Made by a program: the position numbers and the translations under genes
Part shown: positions 9,602-17,142 of the stretch, piece after piece
How the letters are laid out: each line of letters begins with the position of its first letter
Numbering within the stretch: position 1 is the stretch's first letter
The notes under the pieces: generated by a model
Database searches by the model: none
What the model was told of the DNA's origin: nothing
The model's input: only the letters and a program-made list of their open reading frames with translations
Assembly (NCBI GenBank): GCA_963677375.2
Contig: CAXXIF010000009.1
Location: forward strand, 186,001 to 250,000
From: Pseudaeromonas sp963677375
GTDB taxonomy: Bacteria; Pseudomonadota; Gammaproteobacteria; Enterobacterales; Aeromonadaceae
Direction: 5' to 3'
Length of the DNA stretch: 64,000 nt

Positions 9602-9674
9602 AGCACTCTGCCCGATCGGTACTGCGTCCTGGCTTGAGTATGGGCCATTCGTAAAGATGCGTCATTGGATGCCA

Positions 9675-9686
9675 GAAATCGATTTC
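9675..9686. promoter_or_regulatory. LacI-family operator, perfect palindrome
   Basis: GAAATCGATTTC, a perfect 12-bp palindrome, lies 119 bp upstream of the GH9 start. It is one of four perfect copies in the locus and is presumably read by the LacI-family protein encoded at 25491-26522. Confidence 0.8.
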
Positions 9687-9801
9687 ATGATGCAAGAGAC
9701 AACACCCCGCACGGTAAATCAAATCTGAGTCAATGAATTGTGAAGAGCTTGGCAAATTTTCGCCGGACTGGCGTTTTCTCCCACCCATAGAGCACTCAAT
9801 T

Positions 9802-9813
9802 GGCATCGATTTC
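9802..9813. promoter_or_regulatory. LacI-family operator, GAAATCGATGCC variant (minus strand)
   Basis: Reads GAAATCGATGCC on the minus strand, exactly the same variant as at 13239, 21309 and (minus) 21666. Its centre is 127 bp from that of the perfect site at 9675, close to 12 helical turns. Confidence 0.65.
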
Positions 9814-9829
9814 ATAATTTCCAAGGCAT

Positions 9830-9852
9830 AAAAAAACCCGGGCAAGCCCGGG
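9830..9852 (-). terminator. Intrinsic terminator in the GH9 upstream region, minus strand
   Basis: 7-bp CCCGGGC/GCCCGGG stem (9837-9843 and 9846-9852) with a 2-nt loop; on the minus strand seven T follow. No annotated gene lies immediately upstream of it on that strand, which is why the leader/sRNA is proposed. Confidence 0.8.
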
Positions 9853-9890
9853 TCGAAACGAAGGAACTAACTCAGCATGGAACCCCGTGA

Positions 9891-9917
9891 TTATTGACTA
9901 TAAAAACCGGGTTTCAT
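9891..9917 (-). CDS. Possible 8-residue leader peptide MKPGFYSQ
   Basis: ATG 9917 is preceded directly by AAGGTGAG (9925-9918), a plausible ribosome-binding site at short spacing, and the frame closes with TAA at 9891. It lies wholly inside the predicted leader RNA, upstream of the terminator. Codons 2-4 contain the AAACCCGG segment that can pair with the terminator 3' arm, so a translating ribosome would mask that pairing. The peptide is far too short for homology; translation is unproven, and an ORF this short can occur by chance. Confidence 0.4.
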   Translation of the reverse strand: MKPGFYSQ

Positions 9918-9951
9918 CTCACCTTGACGGGTAAATCAGGATGATTTCGGC

Positions 9952-9957
9952 AGTATA
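9952..9957 (-). promoter_or_regulatory. -10 element of the leader/sRNA promoter
   Basis: TATACT on the minus strand, 18 bp after the end of the operator at 9976-9987 and about 57 bp from the centre of the CRP-like site. The PTS promoter has the same layout, with TATAGT 19 bp after its operator. Confidence 0.6.
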
Positions 9958-9975
9958 TGGCTTTTTTTGATACAA

Positions 9976-9987
9976 GAAATCGATTTC
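9976..9987. promoter_or_regulatory. LacI-family operator, perfect palindrome with extended arms
   Basis: GAAATCGATTTC, extendable to the 16-bp palindrome AAGAAATCGATTTCTT (9974-9989). It overlaps the expected -35 position of the minus-strand leader promoter. Confidence 0.82.
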
Positions 9988-10005
9988 TTAAGTTGTTTTT
10001 CTCTT

Positions 10006-10021
10006 TGTGATCCGGCTCACC
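10006..10021. promoter_or_regulatory. CRP-like binding site
   Basis: TGTGA-TCCGGC-TCACC matches the TGTGA-N6-TCACA consensus at 9 of 10 conserved positions. Its centre is 32 bp from the operator at 9976, the same order and nearly the same distance as in the PTS promoter (33 bp). Confidence 0.75.
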
Positions 10022-10111
10022 ATTCTCGGATTGGTGGTCGATATTTGCCCGAAGCTGTTACAGAACCGCTGGAATAGCAGGGACACTTCTGTCTACCATA
10101 ACTGCTGACAT

Positions 10112-10123
10112 GCAATCGATTTC
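10112..10123. promoter_or_regulatory. LacI-family operator upstream of the GH3 gene
   Basis: GCAATCGATTTC matches the perfect operator at 11 of 12 positions and lies 84 bp before the GH3 start codon. Its centre is 136 bp (about 13 turns) from the site at 9976. No convincing -10 box was found for GH3. Confidence 0.65.
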
Positions 10124-10207
10124 ACAATTGAGCGGTTCCATTCTTTGCTGCTGCCAAGGTTACCCATCGGCCGAGTCATGAGTGCGAACATCAGGAGTTA
10201 GTGACGA

Positions 10208-12958
10208 ATGAAGATAAAAAATGGTCTGGCCAGGTCAGTGAGCTGTCTCTTGGCGGGTTGTGGTCTAGCGGGAGCCGCGTTGGCGACTGGAGTGACGGAT
10301 GTCCCTCACTTTGCGCAGTGGCCGCAGATCCATAGCGCGATCGCCAAAGATGAAAGCATGGAGCAACAGATTAAGTCCTTGCTCGCCCAGATGACACTTG
10401 AAGAGAAGGTCGGCCAGATGATCCAGCCGGACTTTCGTGAGGTGACGCCTGAGGAGATCAGCAAGTACAAAATTGGCTCTGTGCTCAATGGTGGTGGCGG
10501 TTGGCCGAATAACAACAAGCATGCCTCGGCGCAGGATTGGGCCAAGCAAGCGGATCAGTATTGGTTGGCGGCCGAGGCGGGTTACAAGGGCCGGGGTTTT
10601 CGCATTCCCTTCATGTGGGCAACCGATGCGGTGCATGGCCACAACAATGTGTTCTCGGCCACTCTGTTTCCCCACAACATCGGTCTGGGTGCGGCTCGCG
10701 ATCCGGCGCTGATCTTCCGCATTGGCCAGATCACGGCCCGCGAAGTGGCGGCTACCGGGCTGGATTGGACCTTCGCTCCGACAGTCGCGGTGCCACGGGA
10801 TGATCGCTGGGGGCGGACCTACGAGGGCTACTCCGAAGATCCGGCCATCGTCTACCACTATGCCGGTGAGATGGTGCGCGGTCTGCAGGGCTCGGCCGCC
10901 GATCTGCGCGGGCAGCAGCATGTCATCTCCAACGTCAAACACTTCGTCGGTGATGGTGGGACTCAGGATGGCGTCGATCGCGGGCAGAATTTTTATTCCG
11001 AAGAGGCGCTGCGCAACCTCCACGCCGTGGGCTACTTCTCGGGTCTGGATGCCGGAGCGCAAGTGGTGATGGCCTCGTTCAATAGCTGGCACAACAAGTT
11101 AAACCGCGATGTGCTGCCGAACGATGAGGTTGCATACAACGGTAAGTTGCACGGTAGCCAGTATCTGCTGACCGATGTGCTCAAGGGCAAGATGGGTTTC
11201 GATGGCCTGATTGTTTCCGACTGGAATGGTCATAGTGAAATCGCCGGTTGCACCATGGGCGCTTGTCTGCCTGCGGTACTGGCCGGGGTCGATATCTTCA
11301 TGGTTACCGCGCGTAAGGATTGGCAGGCCTTCCGTCAGAGCCTGCTGGATGGCGTAGCCAACCAGCAGATCCCGATGAGCCGGATTGATGATGCGGTGAC
11401 GCGGATCCTGCGGGTCAAGATGCGGGCCGGTCTGTGGCAAAAACCGCAGCCGTCTGCCCGTGAGCTGGCGGGCAAACAGGCTGAGCTGGGGGCTGCCGAA
11501 CACAAGGCTCTGGCGCGCGAAGCGGTGCGCAAGTCGCTGGTGTTGCTGAAAAACGAAGATCAGATACTGCCGTTGAGCCGCCGCAGCAAGGTGCTGGTGG
11601 TGGGTAGTGCCGCGGATGATCTGGGCAAGCAGGTGGGCGGCTGGAGTCTGACCTGGCAAGGCACGGAAAACCAGCGTACTGATTTCCCCGGCGCACAAAG
11701 TCTGCTGGATGCCATTCGCGCGACGGTCGGCGCGGATCGTGTGCTGAACAGTACCCAATCGGCGACTCTTAAAGCGGGCAAACCGGATGTCGCCATACTG
11801 GTGATGGGGGAAGATCCCTATGCCGAATGGTTTGGTGATATCCCGGATAATAAAACGCTGGCCTATGCCGAGTTAAAGGACAGCTATCAGACGGATCTGC
11901 AGACCTTGAAGCAACTCAAGGCGGCCGGTATCCCTGTGGTTACTGTGCTGTTTTCCGGACGTCCGCTGTATGTCAACGAAGAGATCAATCTCTCTTCGGC
12001 GTTCGTTGCCGCCTGGTTGCCGGGCACGGAAGGCGAGGGCATCACCGATGTGCTGTTTAAAGATGCCCATGACAAGCCGGGCTATGACTTCCAGGGCCGT
12101 CTCTCTTTCTCCTGGCCGTTCCTGAAGTGTGCCACCGCCATCAATCGCACGCCTGTGAATATTCCAGGCTGGAAACGACCCAGCTTTGAACAGGACCCAC
12201 AGGGCGAATTTGCGCCGCTGTTCCCGTATGGCTATGGCCTCCGCTACCAGCAGCCATCCCCGGTGGCGGCTCGCGTCAGCAATCTGAACCAGCTGCCGCT
12301 GGACAATCGCAAGTTTGGTTGTAACGAAACCGATCCGGCCAAGCTGACTGCTGCTGGCAAGGTGCTCGAGCTGTTTGGGCCCAAAGCCAGTGAGGAACAC
12401 CGTCTGCGGATGGGCGATGCCAGCAACTGGACCGGCACCGAAGTCTCGGGTAACAGCGTGACCGAGATGAAGTTCATCAAGGTGCAACCCATTGACTATC
12501 TGCGGCAGCAGGATGCGCGGGCGGTGACCTTTATGGGTGAGAACAAACCGGGTGTAGACTCGGGTGCGACCCTGCAACTGCAGACCACTCAGGTCAAGGG
12601 GGCGGATCGTCGCAGCTATCTGAAAGCGAACAGTGAGTTGCAGGTGACGCTGCGGATGCAACAGCCACCGCAAAGCGCTGTGACCCTGGGTCTGCAGTGT
12701 GGTTGGCCCTGTGGCAAGTCGATTGATGTGACCTCGACGCTGCGCGAATTGCCGCAGGGACAGTGGGTGACCCTCAGCCTGCCGCTGAGCTGTCTGCAGG
12801 ATGGGATGGATTTTGCCAAGACCAACACCCCCTTCATTCTGGGCACGAATGGTCAGGCGCGTCTGGACGTGGCGACGGTGCGCTGGGTGCCGGCCTCCTT
12901 GCTGCAACCGGGCAAGGATCTCAAGCAACTCGACTGTCAGGGCCAGTTAAAACCCTAA
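10208..12958 (+). CDS. GH3 beta-glucosidase (beta-D-glucan exohydrolase) with C-terminal ExoP-like domain
   Basis: The 916-residue exported family 3 glycoside hydrolase should release glucose from cello-oligosaccharides or mixed beta-glucan. It has a signal peptide (1 to about 27, ending ALA), a GH3 N-terminal barrel (about 60-390) with KHFVGDGG and the nucleophile motif IVSDWNG (Asp338), a GH3 C-terminal sandwich (about 435-680), and a galactose-binding-like ExoP-type domain (about 730-905). The last domain ends in a pattern (LSLPLSCLQDG...FILGTNGQA) that recurs in the lipoprotein at 21746. There is no lipobox, so it is probably periplasmic or secreted. It stands alone, between an operator at 10112 and its own terminator, divergent from the GH9-GH10 unit. 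Confidence 0.93.
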   Translation: MKIKNGLARSVSCLLAGCGLAGAALATGVTDVPHFAQWPQIHSAIAKDESMEQQIKSLLAQMTLEEKVGQMIQPDFREVTPEEISKYKIGSVLNGGGGWPNNNKHASAQDWAKQADQYWLAAEAGYKGRGFRIPFMWATDAVHGHNNVFSATLFPHNIGLGAARDPALIFRIGQITAREVAATGLDWTFAPTVAVPRDDRWGRTYEGYSEDPAIVYHYAGEMVRGLQGSAADLRGQQHVISNVKHFVGDGGTQDGVDRGQNFYSEEALRNLHAVGYFSGLDAGAQVVMASFNSWHNKLNRDVLPNDEVAYNGKLHGSQYLLTDVLKGKMGFDGLIVSDWNGHSEIAGCTMGACLPAVLAGVDIFMVTARKDWQAFRQSLLDGVANQQIPMSRIDDAVTRILRVKMRAGLWQKPQPSARELAGKQAELGAAEHKALAREAVRKSLVLLKNEDQILPLSRRSKVLVVGSAADDLGKQVGGWSLTWQGTENQRTDFPGAQSLLDAIRATVGADRVLNSTQSATLKAGKPDVAILVMGEDPYAEWFGDIPDNKTLAYAELKDSYQTDLQTLKQLKAAGIPVVTVLFSGRPLYVNEEINLSSAFVAAWLPGTEGEGITDVLFKDAHDKPGYDFQGRLSFSWPFLKCATAINRTPVNIPGWKRPSFEQDPQGEFAPLFPYGYGLRYQQPSPVAARVSNLNQLPLDNRKFGCNETDPAKLTAAGKVLELFGPKASEEHRLRMGDASNWTGTEVSGNSVTEMKFIKVQPIDYLRQQDARAVTFMGENKPGVDSGATLQLQTTQVKGADRRSYLKANSELQVTLRMQQPPQSAVTLGLQCGWPCGKSIDVTSTLRELPQGQWVTLSLPLSCLQDGMDFAKTNTPFILGTNGQARLDVATVRWVPASLLQPGKDLKQLDCQGQLKP

Positions 12959-12980
12959 CGTTCCACTTCGATGTAACCAC

Positions 12981-13009
12981 CAAGACGCCTGCGGGCGTCT
13001 TGTTTTTTT
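12981..13009 (+). terminator. Intrinsic terminator after GH3
   Basis: CAAGACGCC/GGCGTCTTG stem (12981-12989, 12994-13002) with a 4-nt loop and seven T. It isolates GH3 from the PTS operon. Confidence 0.93.
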
Positions 13010-13238
13010 GGTGTCGAACCAGCCACTGGGCCGATGGGGTTTTACGTCGCTCCGGCGGTTATGACGGCTCCCCGGTTTTATCACTATGCGCTGGCGCACT
13101 GCTGTCTTGGAGCTCTGTTGTCCTGGCTGGGATCCAGGGTCCTGCGTTTACGTCGTTTCCTGGTGGATATCGCTCGGATCTCTTGTCGCCGCGGGCTGAA
13201 ACGTGGAAACCGCCCCTCAGCGTTGCATGGCTCATTGT

Positions 13239-13250
13239 GAAATCGATGCC
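13239..13250. promoter_or_regulatory. LacI-family operator, GAAATCGATGCC variant
   Basis: GAAATCGATGCC within TTGTGAAATCGATGCC, a 16-mer that is repeated exactly at 21305-21320. Its centre is 178 bp (about 17 turns) upstream of the perfect operator at 13417, a spacing compatible with looping. Confidence 0.65.
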
Positions 13251-13381
13251 TTAATGGTTTCATAAAGAGTGAAGTAGACGGCCCCATACGCACCCATATT
13301 TGCGCTCGAGATTAAAATCCTTTTATTACATGTAGATATGATTTTGTCGCTCGATGTTTATCGATCGGGGTTCGGCGCTGT

Positions 13382-13397
13382 AGTGATCGGAATCACA
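13382..13397. promoter_or_regulatory. CRP-like binding site of the PTS promoter
   Basis: AGTGA-TCGGAA-TCACA matches the CRP consensus at 9 of 10 conserved positions. It is centred about 70 bp upstream of the predicted start near 13460, a class I activator position. Confidence 0.78.
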
Positions 13398-13416
13398 ATT
13401 AGTAATTCCAAAACGT

Positions 13417-13428
13417 GAAATCGATTTC
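13417..13428. promoter_or_regulatory. LacI-family operator, perfect palindrome, PTS promoter
   Basis: GAAATCGATTTC overlapping the -35 region, 19 bp before the -10 box TATAGT. A repressor here would block RNA polymerase. Confidence 0.82.
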
Positions 13429-13447
13429 TCATCTTTTTCGGTCGTTC

Positions 13448-13453
13448 TATAGT
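13448..13453 (+). promoter_or_regulatory. -10 element of the PTS operon promoter
   Basis: TATAGT, predicting a start near 13460 and a 5' leader of about 23 nt before ATG 13483. The -35 position falls inside the operator and is poor, as expected for a CRP-dependent promoter. Confidence 0.65.
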
Positions 13454-13482
13454 GCAGTCAACGTTAATCCAGAGGACGAATC

Positions 13483-13788
13483 ATGAAAAAAATTATGTTG
13501 TGCTGCTCTGCCGGTATGTCGACCAGCATGTTGGTGAAAAAAATGGTGATCGAAGCCGAGAAGCGCGGTTTGGCGGCTGATATCAAGGCCTTCGGCGCGT
13601 CGGAGTTTGATGACCAGATGCCCAAGTATCAGGTGGTACTGCTTGGGCCGCAGATCAAATACATGCAACCCGAGCTGCAGGCCAAGGCGGCCTCTCACGG
13701 CATCAAGGTGCAGTCGATCGACATGATGGATTACGGCATGCAACGGGGAGACAAGGTGCTGGATTTCGCCTTGTCGCTGATTGGTTAA
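13483..13788 (+). CDS. PTS cellobiose/lichenan-type EIIB
   Basis: The 101-residue protein is a lactose/chitobiose-family PTS IIB domain that accepts phosphate from IIA and passes it to the sugar carried by IIC. The start MKKIMLCCSAGMSTS contains the CSAGMSTS P-loop, whose Cys8 is the expected phosphocysteine. Length is normal for a free-standing IIB of the ChbB/CelA type. It heads the four-gene unit IIB, IIC, GH1, IIA, directly after a CRP/LacI-type promoter. The GH1 in the operon and the surrounding glucanases indicate cellobiose or another beta-glucoside; chitobiose is less likely because no chitin gene is present. Confidence 0.94.
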   Translation: MKKIMLCCSAGMSTSMLVKKMVIEAEKRGLAADIKAFGASEFDDQMPKYQVVLLGPQIKYMQPELQAKAASHGIKVQSIDMMDYGMQRGDKVLDFALSLIG

Positions 13789-13816
13789 TGACATCGACAA
13801 GGAAGGACAAAAAATT

Positions 13817-15151
13817 ATGAGTTCACTCTATAGCATGCTGGTGGGGCTGATTGAGCAACGCATAGGCCCATTAGCCGGAAAGCTGGGACAGCAGCGGTAT
13901 GTGCTGGCCATTCGCGATGGTTTTATCGCCGCGCTGCCCTTCATGATCGTCGGCAGTTTCATGCTGGTGTTCATCTTCCCGCCGATTTCCAATGAAACCA
14001 CCTGGGGCTTCGCCCGGGCTTGGCTTGATTTTTCAACCACCTATCGCGCCGAACTCATGTTGCCCTTCAACATGAGCATGGGCTTGATGACGCTGTTTAT
14101 CTCGGTTGGCGTCGCCTCCAGTCTGGCCAAGCAATATTCGCTGGATCCGATCACCACGGGTTTGCTCTCCTTGATGTCCTTCATGTTGGTGGCGGCGCAA
14201 TATAAAGATGGTGTCATCTCCACCCAGTACTTCTCGGGGCAGGGGATCTTTACTGCCTTGATCTGTGCCATCTACTCCACCGAAGTCTATGCCTGGCTCA
14301 AACGCAACAACATCACCATTCGCCTGCCAGATCAGGTGCCAACCGGTGTGGCCCGCTCGTTCGAAGTCTTGATCCCGGTGCTGGTGATCATCCTGACCCT
14401 GCATCCGTTCAATCTGTTGCTGCAGCACAGCACGGGCATGATTTTGCCGGAGGCCATCATGGCCATGCTCAAGCCGCTGGTTGCGGCCTCCGACAGTTTG
14501 CCTGCGGTCATCCTGGCGGTACTGGTATGCCAAATCCTCTGGTTTGCCGGGATCCACGGCACCATGATCGTCACGGGTATCATGAACCCGTTCTGGATGG
14601 CGAATTTGGCCACCAACCAGGCGGCCCTGGCCGCAGGTCAGGCGATCCCTCATACCTTCTTGCCGGGATTCTGGGATCACTTCCTGTTTATCGGTGGTGT
14701 TGGCTCCACCTTGCCGCTGGCGTTCTTGCTGATGCGCAGCCGTGCCGTACATCTGCGCACCATAGGGCGCATGGGCGTAGTCCCCGGCTTCTTCAATATC
14801 AACGAGCCGATCCTGTTTGGGGCGCCCATCATCATGAATCCGGTGTTCTTCTTGCCCTTCATTCTGGTGCCGGTGATCAACGCCATCCTGGCTTGGTTTG
14901 CCGTGAAGTTTGGCTTGGTTGCAAAAGTGGTGATGTTGACCGCCTGGACCACACCGGCGCCTATCGGTGCCTCCTGGGCCACCAACTGGGCGCTCAGTCC
15001 GGTCATCATGTGCTTCATCTGTATGGGGGTGTCGGCGCTGATGTACTACCCCTTCGTCCGGGCTTATGAGCGCACCCTGTTGCAGCAAGATACTGATAAT
15101 TCGACGATCGATGAAGCCGAAGAAATTGATGCCGAGCCGAGCCAGGCTTAA
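13817..15151 (+). CDS. PTS cellobiose/lichenan-type EIIC permease
   Basis: The 444-residue integral membrane protein of the lactose/cellobiose PTS family (EIIC, PF02378-type) carries the disaccharide across the inner membrane while IIB phosphorylates it. It has about ten hydrophobic segments, the ILWFAGIHGTMI loop (about residues 239-250) and FFNINEPILFGAPI (about 325-338), a family hallmark. ATG 13817 is used rather than a TTG at 13781 because GGAAGGA lies 13 bp upstream and homology begins at MSSLYSML. It begins 28 bp after the IIB stop. The C-terminus is acidic (EEIDAEPSQA), which is unremarkable. Confidence 0.93.
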   Translation: MSSLYSMLVGLIEQRIGPLAGKLGQQRYVLAIRDGFIAALPFMIVGSFMLVFIFPPISNETTWGFARAWLDFSTTYRAELMLPFNMSMGLMTLFISVGVASSLAKQYSLDPITTGLLSLMSFMLVAAQYKDGVISTQYFSGQGIFTALICAIYSTEVYAWLKRNNITIRLPDQVPTGVARSFEVLIPVLVIILTLHPFNLLLQHSTGMILPEAIMAMLKPLVAASDSLPAVILAVLVCQILWFAGIHGTMIVTGIMNPFWMANLATNQAALAAGQAIPHTFLPGFWDHFLFIGGVGSTLPLAFLLMRSRAVHLRTIGRMGVVPGFFNINEPILFGAPIIMNPVFFLPFILVPVINAILAWFAVKFGLVAKVVMLTAWTTPAPIGASWATNWALSPVIMCFICMGVSALMYYPFVRAYERTLLQQDTDNSTIDEAEEIDAEPSQA

Positions 15152-15158
15152 TTACCAA

Positions 15159-15183
15159 GGGCCGCAGACGGCGTCCGCGGCCC
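15159..15183 (+). other. Intercistronic hairpin between IIC and GH1
   Basis: GGGCCGC (15159-15165) pairs with GCGGCCC (15177-15183), and inner GAC/GTC extend the stem. There is no T-run, so it is probably an mRNA stability or processing element inside the operon. Confidence 0.55.
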
Positions 15184-15204
15184 GGATAGCAAGAGGAAAA
15201 GGTC

Positions 15205-16584
15205 ATGCAATATAAATTCCCCGAAGGGTTTTGGTGGGGCAGTGCCTCTTCAGCCGCGCAATCCGAAGGTGCGGCGGCTGAAGGCGGTAAGGCACCAACG
15301 ATTTGGGATCATTGGTTTGCCACTGAACCGCATCGTTTTCACAATCAGATTGGTCCGGCAGATACTTCTACCTTTTATGAGCGTTATCAGGACGATATCG
15401 CGCTGATGGCGGAAATTGGTCACAACAGCTTTCGCACCTCGATTTCCTGGGCCCGGCTGATGCCGGATGGCAAAACCGTCAATCCCGAGGCCGTAGCCTT
15501 CTATAACCAGGTGATTGATGAGTTGCTGACCAAGGGGATCAAACCCTTTATCGGGCTGTTCCACTTTGATATGCCCATGTACTGGCAACAGCTGGGGGGC
15601 TGGGAAAACCGCGCCACGGTCGAGGCCTATGCCCAGTATGCCGACATCTGTTTCCAGTTGTTTGGCGACCGGGTGGCCTGCTGGATGACCTTCAACGAGC
15701 CGGTGGTGGTGGTGGAAGGTGGGTATCTGTATGACTTCCACTACCCGAACCAGATGGATTTTCGCCGTGCGGCGCAAGTGGCCTACCACATGATGCTGGC
15801 CCATAGCCTGGCGGTGGTGCGCTATCGAGCGCTCAATCTGCCGGGCCAGATCGGTATCGTGCTGAATCTGACCCCCTCCTATCCGCGCTCTTCACATCCG
15901 GCGGATCTGAAGGCTTCGTTTATTGCCGATCTGTTCTTCAATCGGGCATTCCTCGATCCGGCGGTGAAAGGCTGTTATCCCCAGGAGCTGATCGACATTC
16001 TGCTGGAATATGACCAGATGCCGGTGACCCAAACCGGCGACAAGGAATTGCTCGCCGCTGGCAAGATTGATCTGCTCGGCATCAACTACTACCAGCCGCG
16101 ACGGGTCAAAGCCCGGATGACCGCCATCCAGCCCGGAACTCCCTTCCTGCCGGATTGGTTCTTCGAAAATTACGAGATGCCGGGTCGCAAGATGAATCCT
16201 TACCGCGGTTGGGAAATCTACGAGCGTGGCATCTACGACATCCTGACCAATCTGCGGGATAATTACGGGAATATTCCAAGCTATATCTCGGAAAACGGCA
16301 TGGGCGTGGAGGGGGAACACAGATTTATTGGTGAGGATGGCCAGGTGAAAGATGATTACCGCATCGATTTTATTCGCGGTCATCTGCAATGGATCCACGC
16401 CTCGATCCTCGAGGGGTGTAATTGCCGTGGTTATCATTTGTGGACCTTTATTGATAACTGGTCCTGGATGAATGCCTATAAAAATCGCTATGGCTTCATC
16501 AGCCTTGATTTGACCACTCAGCAGCGCACCGTCAAGAAAAGCGGGGAATGGTTTGCCGAGGTTTCACGGAATAATGGGTTTTAA
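15205..16584 (+). CDS. GH1 6-phospho-beta-glucosidase
   Basis: The 459-residue cytoplasmic family 1 glycoside hydrolase is expected to split the phosphorylated disaccharide delivered by the adjacent PTS into glucose and glucose-6-phosphate. It shows the N-terminal FPEGFWWGSASSAAQ, the acid/base motif TFNEP (Glu165) and the nucleophile motif ISENG (Glu363). There is no signal peptide. Its place between the IIC and IIA genes makes a phospho-substrate likely; family 1 also includes enzymes for unphosphorylated sugars, so the phosphate specificity is inferred from context. AAGAGGAAAAGG precedes the ATG. The IIA gene follows 10 bp later. Confidence 0.93.
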   Translation: MQYKFPEGFWWGSASSAAQSEGAAAEGGKAPTIWDHWFATEPHRFHNQIGPADTSTFYERYQDDIALMAEIGHNSFRTSISWARLMPDGKTVNPEAVAFYNQVIDELLTKGIKPFIGLFHFDMPMYWQQLGGWENRATVEAYAQYADICFQLFGDRVACWMTFNEPVVVVEGGYLYDFHYPNQMDFRRAAQVAYHMMLAHSLAVVRYRALNLPGQIGIVLNLTPSYPRSSHPADLKASFIADLFFNRAFLDPAVKGCYPQELIDILLEYDQMPVTQTGDKELLAAGKIDLLGINYYQPRRVKARMTAIQPGTPFLPDWFFENYEMPGRKMNPYRGWEIYERGIYDILTNLRDNYGNIPSYISENGMGVEGEHRFIGEDGQVKDDYRIDFIRGHLQWIHASILEGCNCRGYHLWTFIDNWSWMNAYKNRYGFISLDLTTQQRTVKKSGEWFAEVSRNNGF

Positions 16585-16594
16585 GGAGTAATAA

Positions 16595-16906
16595 ATGTTG
16601 GATCTTGAAGAAGCAGTGATGGGTATTATCGTCAACGCCGGTCAATCGCGTAGCCTTTGTTTTGAAGCCTTGCGTCAAGCGCGTGCTGGTTTATTTACCG
16701 AAGCCGATGCTCTATTGGTCGAAGCCATTGAGGCCGGTAAAGCCGCCCATTCGGTACAGACCAAACTGATTGAAGCCGATGAGGGAGAAGGTAAAACCAA
16801 GATGACGCTGGTAATGGTGCATGCCCAGGATCATTTGATGACCTCTATTCTGTGCCGTGAGTTGGCTACCGAGTTAGTGGAGATTTATCGCCGTCAGGCA
16901 AACTAG
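16595..16906 (+). CDS. PTS cellobiose/lactose-type EIIA
   Basis: The 103-residue three-helix IIA protein takes phosphate from HPr and hands it to the IIB at 13483. The motif VMVHAQDHLMTS carries the expected phospho-histidine His76, with His80 next to it, as in lactose/chitobiose IIA proteins. The ribosome-binding site AAGGAG lies 7 bp upstream. It is the last gene of the unit and is followed by a clear terminator. No EI or HPr gene is present in the window, so the general PTS enzymes must lie elsewhere. Confidence 0.94.
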   Translation: MLDLEEAVMGIIVNAGQSRSLCFEALRQARAGLFTEADALLVEAIEAGKAAHSVQTKLIEADEGEGKTKMTLVMVHAQDHLMTSILCRELATELVEIYRRQAN

Positions 16907-16937
16907 TTTTTGGTTCATTGGATTGGAAGTCCACTTT

Positions 16938-16963
16938 GCCACCGCCCTGTCGGTGGCTTTTTT
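16938..16963 (+). terminator. Intrinsic terminator of the PTS-GH1 operon
   Basis: GCCACCG/CGGTGGC stem (16938-16944, 16951-16957), 6-nt loop, six T. Confidence 0.93.
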
Positions 16964-17142
16964 ATAGCTTCAATATAATCCTCAATTATTTTGTTTATCA
17001 TTAATTTCAATGGCGCTGCTGATAGTTTCAATAATATGAAATAATCATGACGCGATTTCAGTTTTGTTTTTCATTCCTAGTGTTCTATATCCTTCTTTCG
17101 AACTTGGTTGTCATCCATTCAACACAGAGGAGTGTGGATATT

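Larger units (their letters stand above)
9830..9945 (-). ncRNA. Putative leader RNA or small RNA with terminator, under CRP/LacI-type control
   Basis: A minus-strand promoter (-10 TATACT at 9957-9952, operator 9976-9987, CRP-like site 10006-10021) predicts a start near 9945. About 100 nt later comes an intrinsic terminator, stem CCCGGGC/GCCCGGG (9837-9852) followed by seven T. The RNA holds an 8-codon ORF (9891-9917). Its segment AAACCCGG (9907-9914) is complementary to CCGGGTTT in the 3' arm and tail of the terminator, so an alternative fold is possible. GH9 starts 274 nt further downstream. It could be an attenuated leader of GH9 or a free-standing sRNA. The promoter is supported by its match to the PTS promoter; the function is inference. 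Confidence 0.6.
13010..13482. other. Upstream control region of the PTS operon
   Basis: The first 230 bp show no gene I trust: short open frames have no ribosome-binding site or recognisable product. From 13239 onward the region carries the two operators, the CRP-like site and the promoter described separately. AGAGGACG before ATG 13483 is the ribosome-binding site of the PTS IIB gene. Confidence 0.7.

Noticed and set aside
13034..13240. Short frame between GH3 and the PTS operon
   Set aside because: Arg/Leu-rich sequence typical of non-coding GC-rich DNA and no ribosome-binding site; treated as part of the control region.
17040..17142. Operator copy upstream of the GH16 gene
   Set aside because: GAAATAATCATGACGCGATTTC has the two arms, but they are separated by about one extra helical turn, so it does not match the 12-bp operator.
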